Shown piece after piece: positions 5,139-5,484 of a stretch of 5,484 nt of DNA. The notes beneath the pieces were generated by a model that was not told the origin of the DNA, ran no database searches, and was given only the letters and a program-made list of their open reading frames with translations. The stretch is from the NCBI GenBank assembly GCA_012797825.1, contig JAAZOI010000305.1, positions 1-5,484 of the forward strand, in the 5' to 3' direction. The position numbers and the translations under genes were made by a program. The DNA comes from Eubacteriaceae bacterium (lineage in GTDB: Bacteria > Bacillota > Clostridia > Eubacteriales > UBA1433). Position 1 is the stretch's first letter, and each line of letters starts with the position of its first letter.

Positions 5139-5484
5139 ATGTCAATAGAAAAAGTAAGACAATATTTTTCAAAGTACGCAATGGAAGACAAAATACTGCA
5201 GTTTGACGTATCGAGCGCAACTGTGGAACTTGCGGCAAAAGCTCTCGGATGTGAGGGATGCAGAATAGCCAAGACATTATCATTTGATATTGATAATAAG
5301 GGAGTGCTTATTGTAACGGCGGGAGACGCCAAGATTGACAACGCCAAATATAAAGCGAAGTTTCACACGAAAGCAAGAATGTTAAGTCCCGACGGGGCAG
5401 CGGAAATTATAGGACATGCCGTAGGCGGCGTGTGCCCGTTCGGGGTAAACGAAGGAGTAGCTATATATCTTGATGAGTCGCTTA
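5139..5484 (+). CDS. YbaK/EbsC family aminoacyl-tRNA deacylase-like protein, C-terminus outside window
   Basis: First 115 codons of a YbaK/ProX-type protein, a family of freestanding trans-editing enzymes that hydrolyse mischarged aminoacyl-tRNA such as Cys- or Ala-tRNA(Pro). Supporting motifs are the N-terminal SSATVELAAKALG (25-37), RIAKTL with Lys45 at the place of the conserved family lysine, LIVTAGDAKID (57-67) and GGVCPFG (96-102), the hallmark turn of the family. Members are usually about 150-160 residues, so about a quarter is missing to the right. The ATG at 5139 has a GGAG SD at 5127-5130 with 8 nt spacing. It is a separate transcription unit driven by the promoter at 5079-5107. The specific tRNA substrate cannot be read from the sequence. 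Cytoplasmic; no signal peptide. Confidence 0.9.
   Translation, partial: MSIEKVRQYFSKYAMEDKILQFDVSSATVELAAKALGCEGCRIAKTLSFDIDNKGVLIVTAGDAKIDNAKYKAKFHTKARMLSPDGAAEIIGHAVGGVCPFGVNEGVAIYLDESL

Overview
The window looks like chromosome of an AT-rich, low-GC Gram-positive bacterium, most likely an anaerobic member of the Clostridia. The reasons are very AT-rich intergenic DNA, strong GGAG-type ribosome binding sites, sigma-A-like promoters, T-tailed hairpin terminators, and an oxygen-sensitive type of flavin/4Fe-4S enoate reductase. This placement is inference from style and gene content; no rRNA or other taxonomic marker is present. I see no tRNA or rRNA gene, CRISPR array, insertion sequence or phage gene.

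Layout. (1) Positions 1-1035, minus strand: the N-terminal 345 residues of an ABC exporter half-transporter, cut by the left window edge just after the nucleotide-binding domain begins. A consensus promoter (TTGACA, 17 nt, TATAAT) and a short AT dyad lie upstream. (2) Positions 1036-1350: an extremely AT-rich divergent intergenic region. (3) Positions 1351-2919, plus strand: a two-gene unit made of a CPBP (CAAX-protease/bacteriocin-processing type) membrane metalloprotease and a Cys-rich DUF3795-type protein, closed by a terminator at 3015-3037. (4) Positions 3087-3107: a possible six-codon leader ORF with its own strong SD, ending directly against the SD of the next gene. (5) Positions 3121-5055: a complete 644-residue flavin oxidoreductase of the 2-enoate reductase/2,4-dienoyl-CoA reductase family, with a GTG start and probably monocistronic. 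(6) Positions 5068-5107: a terminator and the next promoter superimposed, with the -35 box in the terminator loop. (7) Positions 5139-5484: the first 115 codons of a YbaK/EbsC-type aminoacyl-tRNA deacylase-like protein, cut by the right edge.

How the genes relate. They appear to be separate transcription units, not one pathway. The ABC exporter, the CPBP protease and the DUF3795 protein could all belong to envelope or peptide/drug-response physiology, but only the last two are likely co-transcribed. The enoate reductase would reduce activated C=C bonds as an electron sink, and the YbaK-like protein would clear mischarged tRNA. I do not see a clear new multi-gene system. The points most worth a second look are the terminator/promoter overlap, the leader ORF, the altered motifs in the enoate reductase, and the unexplained CPBP-DUF3795 pairing.
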